A stretch of 41,840 bases of DNA from JAVBKV01 sp031553885 (lineage in GTDB: Bacteria; Bacteroidota; Bacteroidia; Bacteroidales; Azobacteroidaceae). The stretch is from assembly GCA_031553885.1 (NCBI GenBank), contig JAVBKV010000032.1, positions 1-41,840 on the forward strand, written 5' to 3'. Position numbers and translations under genes: made by a program. Position 1 is the first letter of the stretch. Each line of letters begins with the position of its first letter. The notes under the pieces are model-generated. The model ran no database searches. It was not told the origin of the DNA and was given only the letters and a program-made list of their open reading frames with translations. Positions 32,707-41,665 of this stretch are shown in pieces.

Positions 32707-34047
32707 ATGAATTTAAGAAACGGATTTTACATTCTTTGTTGTACGTTGTGCTTGTCTTTACTCGCTTCCTGTCTGAAAAATAGCGATGCGGATGAATATA
32801 TTTTATCGACCGATGCGGAAATCCTCTCTTTTAAACTTTCCCATGATTCCATTCCAGCATTGGATAGCGTCGTGTTTTCCATCGATCAACTCAGCGGTTT
32901 GATATATAACCACGACTCCATGGCTTTTGGTACCGATATTTATGAAAAAGTAATCGTTACCTATGAAAGCGATGCGCCATATCGTAATGTGTTGAATGTG
33001 ACTGACGTCGCTAATGGTGACTCGACTTGGGTGTCTCCCGGAGATTCGCTTGATGTCTCCAAACCTGTTCGTTTCAAAGTCTTTGCAATGGATGGACTAA
33101 CCACCAAATATTACTGGATGAACCTGAATATACACCAGGTAGATCCGGATTCCATGCAGTACAGGCAGGTGAATCATGACCTGGCTTTCTTGAATGCCGA
33201 TGAAACAAAATCCATTTTGTACGGTGGTTTGTATTATAATTATTCAAAGAAGGGATCTATCGTTTCACTGAACCAATCTACTGATCTGATTTCCTGGACT
33301 TCGGCATCGTTGACAGGTCTTCCGGGAACGGTTGAGCTGAGAGGAATGCAGCAGAGCAGTAAAGGGTTGTATGTGTCTTCATCCGACGGAGGGTTGTATT
33401 TTTCATCGAATGCCATCAGTTGGCAGAAGGTAGCAACCGAGTATCCGGTAAAAGCTGTGCTGGGTTACCTGAATGCGAGTTCCACACAGGTCGAGGGCCT
33501 GACATTAATCGTTGAAAAAGAAGGAAAAAGGGTGTACGCATTTACTCCTAACCTTACTTCTTTCGTTTATGGATCTGAGGTTCCTGAGGATTTTCCTGTA
33601 AAAGATTATTCCACTATCAATATGGTTTCTATGTTGAAGCAACGGGTTACGATTGTGGGTGGAATTTCGGTTTCCGGGGAGGCAAAAAGTGCAGTCTGGT
33701 CGACGCTGGATGGCTTGTATTGGGGTAAGCTGACGGATGAAAAACAGGGATTATTCCCGGTTATGAGCGGGGCGAATGCCTTCTTATATGGGGATGAAAT
33801 TTACCTGATGAACGGCTTGCTGGAAAATGGAGTATACAATAAATCCATTTATTGTTCAATCGACGGAGGAACTACCTGGCGTCAGAAACCTGCAAAATAT
33901 GAGTTTCCAGCTGATTATCCCATGCGTTATCAGTCATCCCTGGTGATGGATGGTACCGGAATGTATTTTTACATAGTGGGAGGTCGTAATCCCAATGCAT
34001 TGAATGATATTTGGAAAGGATTCCAGAATAAGAAGACTTTCAGATAA
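32707..34047 (+). CDS. DUF6242 family lipoprotein, beta-propeller-like
   Basis: A 446-residue exported lipoprotein. The signal CLSLLASC ends in a lipobox at about residue 22. The first ~130 residues form a DUF6242 N-terminal domain (FKLSHDSIPALDSVVFSID, VTYESDAP). The rest has repeated strand pairs ending in short SxDG loops (SSSDGGLYFSS, STLDGLYWGKL, CSIDGGTTW), as in BNR/sialidase or kelch-type propellers. Function is unknown in the family; a role at the cell surface is likely. A DUF6089 outer-membrane protein gene follows 82 bases later. Confidence 0.85.
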   Translation: MNLRNGFYILCCTLCLSLLASCLKNSDADEYILSTDAEILSFKLSHDSIPALDSVVFSIDQLSGLIYNHDSMAFGTDIYEKVIVTYESDAPYRNVLNVTDVANGDSTWVSPGDSLDVSKPVRFKVFAMDGLTTKYYWMNLNIHQVDPDSMQYRQVNHDLAFLNADETKSILYGGLYYNYSKKGSIVSLNQSTDLISWTSASLTGLPGTVELRGMQQSSKGLYVSSSDGGLYFSSNAISWQKVATEYPVKAVLGYLNASSTQVEGLTLIVEKEGKRVYAFTPNLTSFVYGSEVPEDFPVKDYSTINMVSMLKQRVTIVGGISVSGEAKSAVWSTLDGLYWGKLTDEKQGLFPVMSGANAFLYGDEIYLMNGLLENGVYNKSIYCSIDGGTTWRQKPAKYEFPADYPMRYQSSLVMDGTGMYFYIVGGRNPNALNDIWKGFQNKKTFR

Positions 34048-34129
34048 CAAATACAGAAAACGGATAAGTAATATAATTTTGAGCGACTTTTAGCGTTTTC
34101 ATAAAGAAAAGTAATACAATGTGTTTTTT

Positions 34130-34843
34130 ATGAAAAAAGCTTCGTGGTCATATAAATCCGCATGTGTCGGGATTTTGTCGGTCTGGATTTTACTTACCGG
34201 GGCAACAGCGGTTGCACAGGAATATAAATATGAAATAGGAGGAATGGCCGGAATGTCCATGTATATGGGAGATGCTAATCCGAACTCCTTTTTTCAGGGA
34301 TGGAATCCTTCGGCAGGAGCTGTATTCCGGAAGAATTATAATTTTCGCTGGGCCTTTAAAGCCGATTTGCTGATGGGGAAGGTGAGCGGAGATACTAAAA
34401 ATACGAAAAACGTGTTCCCCGGGGGAGCTCAAACCTCTTTTGATCGTACTTTTTTCGATCTGGGAGGTCAGATGGAGTTTAACTTTCTGCCTTACAGCGA
34501 TAAGTTTGCTTATCTGAATACAAGCCGTATTGCACCTTACCTGCTGGCAGGGTTGGGTATAACGGTTGCTCCCGGCGATAATCAGACATTTTTCGGAATC
34601 AATATGCCCCTGGGAGCAGGGGTTAAATATAAAATAAAAAACAGAGTAAATTTAGGTTTGGAATATTCGGTTCGAAGGTTGTTCAGTGATGGCTTCGATG
34701 CTCCGAATTCCAAGGGATTTAATCTGGACAACCCTTACAAAATGGATAGCGGAATGTTCAAGAATAAGGACTGGTATACGCTTCTGATGTTTTCCGTTAC
34801 GTGGGACTTTGGTCCCAACGACCGGAAATGTTCCAACGAATAA
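34130..34843 (+). CDS. DUF6089 family outer-membrane beta-barrel protein
   Basis: A protein of about 237 residues. I use the ATG at 34130; a GTG three codons upstream is in frame but adds nothing. A signal peptide ends near ATAVAQ. The mature part has alternating short aromatic strands (YEIGGMAGMSMYMGDAN, MEFNFLPYS, IAPYLLAGLGITVAP, LGLEYSVRRLF), and a C-terminal strand (TLLMFSVTWDFG) reads as a small outer-membrane barrel. Function unknown. It lies just before uppS, the start of the envelope block, an order found in related genomes. Confidence 0.85.
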   Translation: MKKASWSYKSACVGILSVWILLTGATAVAQEYKYEIGGMAGMSMYMGDANPNSFFQGWNPSAGAVFRKNYNFRWAFKADLLMGKVSGDTKNTKNVFPGGAQTSFDRTFFDLGGQMEFNFLPYSDKFAYLNTSRIAPYLLAGLGITVAPGDNQTFFGINMPLGAGVKYKIKNRVNLGLEYSVRRLFSDGFDAPNSKGFNLDNPYKMDSGMFKNKDWYTLLMFSVTWDFGPNDRKCSNE

Positions 34844-34879
34844 TGTAAGGCAGGATGATATATGTTCTAACAGCATAGC

Positions 34880-35647
34880 ATGTCGTTGAAAGATAAAATA
34901 GATCGGTCGCGATTGCCGGTTCATATTGCAGTTATTATGGACGGAAACGGACGCTGGGCTCAGAAAAACGGGAAAGAACGTTTTTACGGGCACCAGGAGG
35001 GAGTAGTATCTGTCCGGAAGATTGTGGAGGCTGCCGGTGATATGGGTATCCGTTACCTGACGGTTTATACATTTTCCACGGAAAACTGGAATCGTCCCAG
35101 GGAGGAGGTAGACGCTCTGATGGCCTTGATGGTGACTGCTATTCAGCGGGAAACTCCGGATCTGATGGCGAATAACGTTCGTCTCGGAATGATTGGAGAT
35201 GTTTCCCGTTTACCAAAGGAAACCCGTGAGAATCTGGAAAGCTGCCTGAAGGAAACCAGTGGAAATACCGGCTTGACCTTAATTTTAGCGCTTAGTTATT
35301 CATCCCGTTGGGAGATAACAGAGGCGGTACGTTCGATTGCTAATGAAGTGAAAAACGGATGCCTGGATGTCTCGCAAATCAATGAGGAGTTGATTTCCGA
35401 CCATCTGACAACTAAAAATATACCTGACCCTGACCTCCTGATCAGAACCGGAGGAGAATACAGGATCAGCAATTACCTAATGTGGCAGTTATCCTATTCT
35501 GAACTTTACTTCACAGATGCATACTGGCCCGAATTCAGGGAGGAAAACTTGTATGCCGCTATTTTGGATTATCAGAACAGGGAGCGCCGTTTCGGTAAAA
35601 CCGGAGCACAGGTACAACTAAAAACTAAAAGCAATACGGAAAAATAA
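34880..35647 (+). CDS. uppS: Isoprenyl transferase (undecaprenyl diphosphate synthase)
   Basis: A 255-residue cis-prenyltransferase that builds the C55 carrier lipid for peptidoglycan and O-antigen. The conserved start VHIAVIMDGNGRWAQ contains the catalytic Asp (residue 21), and the later YTFSTENWNRP and LLIRTGGEYRISNYLMWQ (IRTGGE in the family's RTSGE position, with G for S) complete the signature. It starts 36 bases after the DUF6089 stop and ends two bases before bamA, which suggests a single transcript linking carrier-lipid supply with outer-membrane protein assembly. Confidence 0.96.
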   Translation: MSLKDKIDRSRLPVHIAVIMDGNGRWAQKNGKERFYGHQEGVVSVRKIVEAAGDMGIRYLTVYTFSTENWNRPREEVDALMALMVTAIQRETPDLMANNVRLGMIGDVSRLPKETRENLESCLKETSGNTGLTLILALSYSSRWEITEAVRSIANEVKNGCLDVSQINEELISDHLTTKNIPDPDLLIRTGGEYRISNYLMWQLSYSELYFTDAYWPEFREENLYAAILDYQNRERRFGKTGAQVQLKTKSNTEK

Positions 35648-35649
35648 AT

Positions 35650-38307
35650 ATGTACAAAAAACTTCTACTTTTTTGCCTGTTGGCTTGTATCGGAAATGCT
35701 TTGCCTGCCCAGGAGAAAACAGATTCCATCTCTACGAGTACGGTTGTCGATTCTCAGGATGAAATACCATCCATATCCTATTCGATCAATGATAAACGAA
35801 AATATGTCATCGCCGGAATAAAAGTGTCCGGAGTGGAACGATACGGGTATGAAGATTTTGTCCTGATCGGTATATCCGGACTTTCCATAGGAGATCGTGT
35901 CGGTGTTCCCGGAGATGAAATCACGAATGCAGTGAAACTGTATTGGAAACACGGGCTTTTTTCGGATGTAAAGATCATGGCGACGAAGATGAGGGAAGAT
36001 AGTGTGTGGTTGGAGATCGCACTGAAGCCGAGGCCGATTATTTCGGATGTGAAAATTGTCGGTGTAAAGAAAGGGGAGAGAGAAGACCTTGAAATGAAAG
36101 TGGGTATCCGGAAAGGCTCACAGGTGACTCCCAATCTGGTTAACCGGGCCAAGAAGCGAGCTAAAGATTATTTTGATGAAAAAGGCTTCAGTAATGCGGA
36201 AATCAATATCAAGCAGGAAGAAGATCAGTCCAGCGAAGGGAAGGTTATTGTAACAGTAGATATCGACAAGAACGAAAAAACCAAAGTACACGAAATCGTT
36301 ATTGAAGGAAATGAACAAGTTTCGGATTACAAGCTGAAACTGGCTATGAAGAAAACCAATGAAGGTTTCGACCTGAAAAAGCGTTTCAAACTCAGTTGGC
36401 GGGAATTGTTCAGTACCAAGAAATTTGTCCGGGAAGAATATGAAAATGACCTGGAAAACATTATTCAGAAATATTACGAATTGGGTTACCGGGATGCGAT
36501 TATTGTTTCCGACAGTGTGGCTCCTTACGACGATAAGCATATCAGTATCTACCTGAAAGTAGAGGAGGGTGAAAAATATTTCATCCGGGATATTCGCTGG
36601 GTAGGGAATACGCTGTATCCTTCGGAACTGCTTTCCAACGTGTTGTCCATGAAGCCGGGAGATGTTTACAATCAGAAAAAATTAAATGAACGGCTGACTA
36701 CCGATGAAGATGCAGTGTCTAACCTGTATTCCAACAACGGTTATATCTTTTCATACATGTATCCGGTGGAAACCTATGAGGGTAAAGATTCAGTAGATGT
36801 TGAAATCCGGTTGACCGAAGGTATTCAGGCTACTATTAATAAAGTAACCATTACCGGAAACGATCGTCTGTATGAAGATATCATCCGTCGCGAATTGATG
36901 GTTAAGCCTGGTCAGTTGTTCAGTAAAGAGGTATTGATGCGTTCAGCCCGCGAGATTGCTCAAATGGGTCATTTCGATCCGGAGAACATGGATCTGCAGC
37001 CTATTCCCAATGCGGAAACAGCGACCGTTGATATTAATTTCGGACTGACATCCAAAGCAAACGACCAGGTGGAATTTTCTGCCGGTTGGGGACAAACCGG
37101 GGTGATCGGACGGTTGAGCCTGAAGTTTACCAACTTCTCTTTTCAGAACCTGATACACCCCAGTACTTACAAAGGAGTGATTCCTCAGGGAGACGGACAA
37201 ACATTGACCTTAAGCGGACAGACCAACGGACGCTATTACCAGTCTTACAGTATCTCGTTCCTGGATCCGTGGTTCGGGGGCAAACGTCCGAATTCTCTTT
37301 CCCTTGGTGCTTATTACATGATTCAGACCGGAGTAGAAAGCCGTTATTACAACAATTATTATAGTAATCCGTATTCTTATTATGGATCCGGATATGGTTA
37401 TAGTGGTTACGGTAACAGTAGTTCCTATATTACATACAACGATAACGAATCGATGAAGATCTTCGGACTCTCGCTTGGTTACGGAAAGCGCTTGTCCTGG
37501 CCGGATAATTATTTCAGCCTGATGGGAGAAGTTGCATTCCAGAAATACATGTTGAAAAACTGGAACTATTTTATTGTGCAGAACGGTAATTGCAATGATA
37601 TTTCGTTGGGATTAACTCTGTCGCGTAATTCGATCGATAATCCGTTGTATACCCGTGAAGGATCTCAGTTCTCCCTGTCGGTAGCTGCTACACCTCCCTA
37701 TTCCTTGTGGGACGGTGTGGATTATGCTAACCTCAGTAATACGGATGGATCTAAATATGAGTGGATCGAGTATCACAAATGGAAATTCAAAGGAAAAATT
37801 TATATCCCGTTGGCTAACAAAGAAAAAGTGAAGCGTACCCCAGTATTGATGAGCCGGATTGAATACGGATTTGTGGGTTCATACGATTCAAATAAACGTT
37901 CGCCTTTCGGAACCTTCTACATGGGAGGAGACGGTATGACCGGTTACTCCAGTACGTATGCCACAGAAACTGTTGGTCTGCGGGGGTATGAAAACGGTTC
38001 GTTGACCCCTTACGGTAGCGAAGGTTATGCTTATTCCCGTATGGCATTAGAACTGCGTTATCCTTTCTTGCTGGAACCCAGTTCTACAATTTATGGATTG
38101 GCATTTATAGAAGCAGGTAATGCCTGGAATGATATCAAAACCTTTTCTCCGTTCGGTTTGAAGCGCTCTGCGGGATTCGGTGTGCGTATTTTCCTGCCGA
38201 TGGTCGGTATGATGGGTATCGACTGGGGATATGGATTTGACAGGGCTACCCGTAGCAGTTCTATTTCCGGATCTCAGTTCCACTTTGTATTGGGACAAGA
38301 GTTCTAA
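35650..38307 (+). CDS. bamA: Outer-membrane protein assembly factor BamA
   Basis: An 885-residue Omp85 protein. A signal peptide ends at about LPAQ (residue 20). Several POTRA repeats span about 45-450, recognisable from repeated strand-helix-strand units (IAGIKVSGVERYG, VHEIVIEGNEQVS, IRDIRWVGNTLYP, INKVTITGNDRLY). A 16-strand barrel follows with LRGYENGSLTPYG in the place of the conserved xRGF/Y motif and the final strand QFHFVLGQEF. BamA inserts other outer-membrane proteins. A tyrosine-rich insertion (about residues 566-596) sits in the barrel (see findings). Two Skp-type chaperone genes follow. Confidence 0.95.
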   Translation: MYKKLLLFCLLACIGNALPAQEKTDSISTSTVVDSQDEIPSISYSINDKRKYVIAGIKVSGVERYGYEDFVLIGISGLSIGDRVGVPGDEITNAVKLYWKHGLFSDVKIMATKMREDSVWLEIALKPRPIISDVKIVGVKKGEREDLEMKVGIRKGSQVTPNLVNRAKKRAKDYFDEKGFSNAEINIKQEEDQSSEGKVIVTVDIDKNEKTKVHEIVIEGNEQVSDYKLKLAMKKTNEGFDLKKRFKLSWRELFSTKKFVREEYENDLENIIQKYYELGYRDAIIVSDSVAPYDDKHISIYLKVEEGEKYFIRDIRWVGNTLYPSELLSNVLSMKPGDVYNQKKLNERLTTDEDAVSNLYSNNGYIFSYMYPVETYEGKDSVDVEIRLTEGIQATINKVTITGNDRLYEDIIRRELMVKPGQLFSKEVLMRSAREIAQMGHFDPENMDLQPIPNAETATVDINFGLTSKANDQVEFSAGWGQTGVIGRLSLKFTNFSFQNLIHPSTYKGVIPQGDGQTLTLSGQTNGRYYQSYSISFLDPWFGGKRPNSLSLGAYYMIQTGVESRYYNNYYSNPYSYYGSGYGYSGYGNSSSYITYNDNESMKIFGLSLGYGKRLSWPDNYFSLMGEVAFQKYMLKNWNYFIVQNGNCNDISLGLTLSRNSIDNPLYTREGSQFSLSVAATPPYSLWDGVDYANLSNTDGSKYEWIEYHKWKFKGKIYIPLANKEKVKRTPVLMSRIEYGFVGSYDSNKRSPFGTFYMGGDGMTGYSSTYATETVGLRGYENGSLTPYGSEGYAYSRMALELRYPFLLEPSSTIYGLAFIEAGNAWNDIKTFSPFGLKRSAGFGVRIFLPMVGMMGIDWGYGFDRATRSSSISGSQFHFVLGQEF

Positions 38308-38378
38308 AGAGTTAAGAATTAAAAGTTAAAAATTGAAGCGATTGTTTGAGTAAGTTTAACATTCAAAATCGAAAAAAT

Positions 38379-38897
38379 ATGAAAAAGATAATCGGATTAT
38401 TGCTTTTGTTGACTTTAGGTGTTGCGAGTACTCATGCTCAGAAGTTTGCATTGATTGATATGGAGTATATCCTGAAGAATATACCTGCTTATGAGATGGC
38501 GAACGAACAGTTGAATAATATTTCAAAAAAATGGCAGGCTGAGGTAGAAACCTTGCAACAAGAGGCACAGAATTTGTATAAGAGTTATCAGGCTGACTTG
38601 GTCTTCCTTTCTCCGGAAATGAAAACCAAAAAGGAAGCTGAGATTGTAGCTAAAGAACAGGCGGCTCAGGATCTGAAACGAAAGTATTTCGGAGTTGATG
38701 GTGAGTTGTTTAAAAAAAGGGAAAGCCTGGTCAAGCCGATTCAGGACGAGATTTTTAATGCACTCAAGGAGATTTCCGAAGCAAAGGGATACCACATGAT
38801 TATAGATAGGGCTTCGTCAATGAGTATTGTTATTTTTGCTTCCCCTAAGATTGATATCAGTGATGAGGTATTGGCAAAACTCGGATATTCAAAATAA
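38379..38897 (+). CDS. OmpH/Skp family periplasmic chaperone (first copy)
   Basis: A protein of about 172 residues starting at the ATG at 38379; a TTG 11 codons upstream is in frame but precedes the signal peptide MKKIIGLLLLLTLGVASTHAQ. The mature sequence has the OmpH pattern: a short beta segment (KFALIDMEYILKNIPAYEM), a long charged coiled-coil hairpin (about 45-115) and a closing strand (GYHMIIDRASSMSIVIFASPK). Skp trimers carry unfolded outer-membrane proteins across the periplasm to BamA, the gene just upstream. A second copy follows 54 bases later. Confidence 0.92.
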   Translation: MKKIIGLLLLLTLGVASTHAQKFALIDMEYILKNIPAYEMANEQLNNISKKWQAEVETLQQEAQNLYKSYQADLVFLSPEMKTKKEAEIVAKEQAAQDLKRKYFGVDGELFKKRESLVKPIQDEIFNALKEISEAKGYHMIIDRASSMSIVIFASPKIDISDEVLAKLGYSK

Positions 38898-38902
38898 ATA
38901 TC

Positions 38903-38910
38903 TATATTTG
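38903..38910 (+). promoter_or_regulatory. Possible -7 box between the two ompH genes
   Basis: TATATTTG matches TAnnTTTG six bases after the first ompH stop, 42 bases before the second ompH ATG. It could give the second chaperone its own promoter. There is no clear -33 box, and the region is AT-rich enough for a chance match. Confidence 0.35.
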
Positions 38911-38951
38911 CTGCTTTAATTAATGAATAAAAACTATTAATTTAATAATTT

Positions 38952-39464
38952 ATGTTTAAGAAAATCGTATTATTTGCTTTGTTGCTCGTACCTGCAGGTA
39001 TGTTTGCTCAGGAAGCCGCTCAGAAAATTGCTTATTTTAACTCACAGGAAGTTATCATGGCCATGCCGGAAACATTGGCTTTGCAGGATTCGGTAAGAAA
39101 GCAGGCAAGTGCTTTTGAAGCGGAATTGAAAATATTGGAAGAAGAATTTAATAAAAAATTTGTAGCTTTTCAAAGCCAACAGGACACGTTGATCGAAAGC
39201 ATAAAAATACGCAGACAACAAGAACTGGCAGATTTGAATGAGCGGGCAACTGCATTGAGACAACAGGCAGGCCAGACTATTGAGAAATTACAACAGGATT
39301 TGTTGGCTCCGATTGAAAAAAAGGTTCGTGATGCGTTGACTGCTGTAGGTGAAGAAAATGGTTTTGCTTACATCATTGATTCAGTATCAGGCGTGCTTGT
39401 TTATACTTCTACTAAAAGTCCGGATGCTACTCCGTTGGTGAGAAAGAAACTGGGGCTTAAATAG
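38952..39464 (+). CDS. OmpH/Skp family periplasmic chaperone (second copy)
   Basis: A 170-residue paralogue of the upstream chaperone. Signal peptide MFKKIVLFALLLVPAGMFAQ, then the OmpH start (KIAYFNSQEVIMAMPETLAL), a long coiled-coil of E/K/Q-rich helices, and the closing strand NGFAYIIDSVSGVLVYTS. The two copies differ clearly in the coiled-coil tips, so they may carry different client proteins or form mixed trimers. The pair downstream of bamA is standard in Bacteroidetes. Confidence 0.92.
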   Translation: MFKKIVLFALLLVPAGMFAQEAAQKIAYFNSQEVIMAMPETLALQDSVRKQASAFEAELKILEEEFNKKFVAFQSQQDTLIESIKIRRQQELADLNERATALRQQAGQTIEKLQQDLLAPIEKKVRDALTAVGEENGFAYIIDSVSGVLVYTSTKSPDATPLVRKKLGLK

Positions 39465-39473
39465 TATTTTAAT

Positions 39474-39544
39474 AATTGAGAATTGAGAATTGAGAATGAC
39501 TGTATATTTCATCATTCTCAATTCTCAATTCTCAATTCTCAATT
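39474..39544. repeat. 26-bp perfect inverted repeat built of TGAGAAT units, abutting murI
   Basis: The left arm (39474-39499) and right arm (39512-39537) are perfect complements over 26 bases with a 12-base loop. The arms are built of repeated 7-base units (AATTGAG on the left; its complement CTCAATT on the right), and the right side carries one extra CTCAATT unit (39538-39544). The ATG of murI follows one base later, so no normal ribosome-binding site fits between hairpin and start. Confidence 0.85.
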
Positions 39545-39545
39545 T

Positions 39546-40373
39546 ATGAACTCTTCTGGTCCGATAGGTGTTTTTGATTCTGGTTATGGAGGATTGACGA
39601 TTCTGGAAAAGTTTCGTGACCGCCTGCCGGAATATGATTTTTTGTACCTGGGTGACAATGCACGTTCTCCTTATGGAGTACGATCTTTTGAAGTAGTTTA
39701 CGAATTTACTCTGCAGGCGGTAATCCGGCTGTTTGAAGAAGGTTGCTCCCTGGTTATTTTAGCCTGCAATACGGCTTCTGCCAAAGCCTTGAGAAATATA
39801 CAACAAAATGATCTTCCCCGGATCGATTCCCGGCGAAGGGTGCTGGGGGTTATTCGTCCGACGGTGGAAAGCGTGGGTGCTTTGACCCGTACCCGTCATG
39901 TGGGGGTCCTTGGGACTCCCGGAACGATTGCTTCCGAATCCTACTCCATTGAAATCCATAAGTTATTTCCCGATGTTGTTGTTACCGGAGAGGCTTGTCC
40001 GATGTGGGTGCCTTTGGTAGAAAACGGAGAATACGACCGTCCCGGTGCAGATTATTTTGTCCGTCAGCATCTGGATCGTATCCTGGAGCGGGATCCGCAG
40101 ATCGATACCCTTATCCTGGGTTGTACTCATTATCCTTTGCTGGAAAATAAGATCTGTTCATTCCTTCCGAACTCCATTCAATTATTATCACAGGGAGGCT
40201 ATGTGGCAGATAGTTTGAAAGACTATCTCCTCCGGCATCCGGAAATGGATGCTTGTTGTTCAAAAAATGGTACCTGCCGTTTTTTTACTACTGAAGCCGA
40301 GAATAAATTCTCCGGTATGGCTTCTGTTTTTCTCAAAGGAAATATCGAATCCGTACGCATCAGTCTGGGTTGA
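39546..40373 (+). CDS. murI: Glutamate racemase
   Basis: A protein of about 275 residues that makes D-glutamate for peptidoglycan. The ATG at 39546 gives the family start PIGVFDSGYGGLTIL with catalytic-site Asp11-Ser12. The two catalytic cysteines are in LACNTASAKA and LGCTHYPLLE. The frame stays open 21 codons further upstream, but those codons translate the inverted repeat and are not family sequence. The stop is followed one base later by the ATG of a methyltransferase gene. Confidence 0.95.
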   Translation: MNSSGPIGVFDSGYGGLTILEKFRDRLPEYDFLYLGDNARSPYGVRSFEVVYEFTLQAVIRLFEEGCSLVILACNTASAKALRNIQQNDLPRIDSRRRVLGVIRPTVESVGALTRTRHVGVLGTPGTIASESYSIEIHKLFPDVVVTGEACPMWVPLVENGEYDRPGADYFVRQHLDRILERDPQIDTLILGCTHYPLLENKICSFLPNSIQLLSQGGYVADSLKDYLLRHPEMDACCSKNGTCRFFTTEAENKFSGMASVFLKGNIESVRISLG

Positions 40374-40374
40374 A

Positions 40375-41565
40375 ATGTTTTCGGAAGCGACTCTTCAATT
40401 CATAAACCGGTACCATTCGGAGGATGTCAGGCAACTGGCACTGAAATACGGAGTAAAAGGTCCTCCGGATGTCGATTTGGCTGCTGCTTTGACGCAGATT
40501 GCCGGAAGACAGGCTGTCGAGCACAAGATTCCTTCCTGGCATTCCACCGCCGGATTGGTTTATCCTCCTCCCTTATCTGTAGAACAATGTTCCTCCGAAA
40601 TGACTGCCCGATATAAGTCGACTCTGTTTTCCGGTCGTTCCTTTGCCGATCTGACCGGTGGTTTTGGGGTCGATACTGCATTTATATCTTCCCGGTTTGA
40701 ACTTGCTTATTATGTGGAACGTCAAGCTGGTTTGTGTGAAACCGCCCGACATAATTTTCAGCAGTTGGGTTTAAATCATGTCCGGGTTTTTAATGAAGAT
40801 GCTTTGTCTTTCCTGATGCAAATGACTCCGGTCGATTGTCTTTTCCTCGATCCTGCCCGGCGTTCCGTTACTGGGAAGAAACTAATTTCTATTGCCGATT
40901 GTGAGCCGGATGTAAGCGCTGTTAAAGATTTGTTGCTGGAAAAGTCAGGCTGTGTCTGTGTTAAGTTATCTCCCATGCTGGATATTGCATCAGCATTTCG
41001 TTCCCTTCCGGAAACGAGTGAGGTGCATGTGGTGAGTGTGGAAAATGAATGCAAGGAATTACTTTTTCTAATGAAAAAAGGGTGGGAAGGCGATCCGCTC
41101 GTGACTTGTATTAATTTTCCCTCAAAGGGACAACCTCAGTCTTTTGTTTTTCGAAAAGAAGAGGAAAAATATGTCCGGACAGCATATACTTCTGAGTTGA
41201 AGAAGTATCTCTATGAACCGAATGTTTCTCTACTTAAAGCCGGAGCATATAAAACCGTCGCTTTTCGTTATGGTCTTCAAAAATTACACCCGGACAGTCA
41301 TCTTTATACTTCAGATGGACTTCTTCCCGATTTTCCCGGACGGGTTTTTGAAATTCTTTCTGTATCTTCCTTGAATAAAAAAGAAATGAAAGGTGTATTG
41401 AGCGGACTGGATCGTGCTCATATCTCTGTTCGTAACTTTCCTTTGAGCGTAGATGAAATCCGGAAAAAAATGAAATTGAAGGATGGAGGATCATTTTATC
41501 TGTTTGCTACTACTCTGGTTGGCGGAAAAAAGGTCATTTTATATACGCAAAAACCTAAAAGTTAA
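40375..41565 (+). CDS. Class I SAM-dependent methyltransferase with THUMP-like domain
   Basis: A protein of about 396 residues. The S-adenosylmethionine motif FADLTGGFGVDTAFIS is near residue 85, acidic motif II follows in YYVERQAG, and the motif VDCLFLDPARRS holds the DPAR catalytic-site equivalent. The C-terminal half (FEILSVSSLNKKEMKGVLS, ISVRNFPLSVDEIRKKMKLKDGG) is the THUMP-like domain seen in Bacteroidetes proteins annotated as RNA methyltransferases. The modified RNA is unknown. I start at the ATG at 40375, one base after the murI stop; the longer frame reaching 40249 lies inside murI. Confidence 0.88.
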   Translation: MFSEATLQFINRYHSEDVRQLALKYGVKGPPDVDLAAALTQIAGRQAVEHKIPSWHSTAGLVYPPPLSVEQCSSEMTARYKSTLFSGRSFADLTGGFGVDTAFISSRFELAYYVERQAGLCETARHNFQQLGLNHVRVFNEDALSFLMQMTPVDCLFLDPARRSVTGKKLISIADCEPDVSAVKDLLLEKSGCVCVKLSPMLDIASAFRSLPETSEVHVVSVENECKELLFLMKKGWEGDPLVTCINFPSKGQPQSFVFRKEEEKYVRTAYTSELKKYLYEPNVSLLKAGAYKTVAFRYGLQKLHPDSHLYTSDGLLPDFPGRVFEILSVSSLNKKEMKGVLSGLDRAHISVRNFPLSVDEIRKKMKLKDGGSFYLFATTLVGGKKVILYTQKPKS

Positions 41566-41649
41566 TATTGGTTTGAAAAAGATCCTTTAAGTTAAAAGGA
41601 AAATAATTGGTATTAAGTACGTGATATAAATTAGTTTCTATTATTTATT

Positions 41650-41657
41650 ACCTTTGC
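41650..41657 (+). promoter_or_regulatory. -7 type promoter box just before the transposase
   Basis: TACCTTTG matches TAnnTTTG and ends eight bases before the transposase ATG, so the transcript would start at or next to the ATG. There is no TTTG at normal spacing upstream. The 100-base gap back to the methyltransferase otherwise holds a 6-bp hairpin (TCCTTT/AAAGGA, 41583-41600) and AT-rich sequence; the transposon end should lie here but I cannot place it. Confidence 0.4.
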
Positions 41658-41665
41658 ACCCATTA

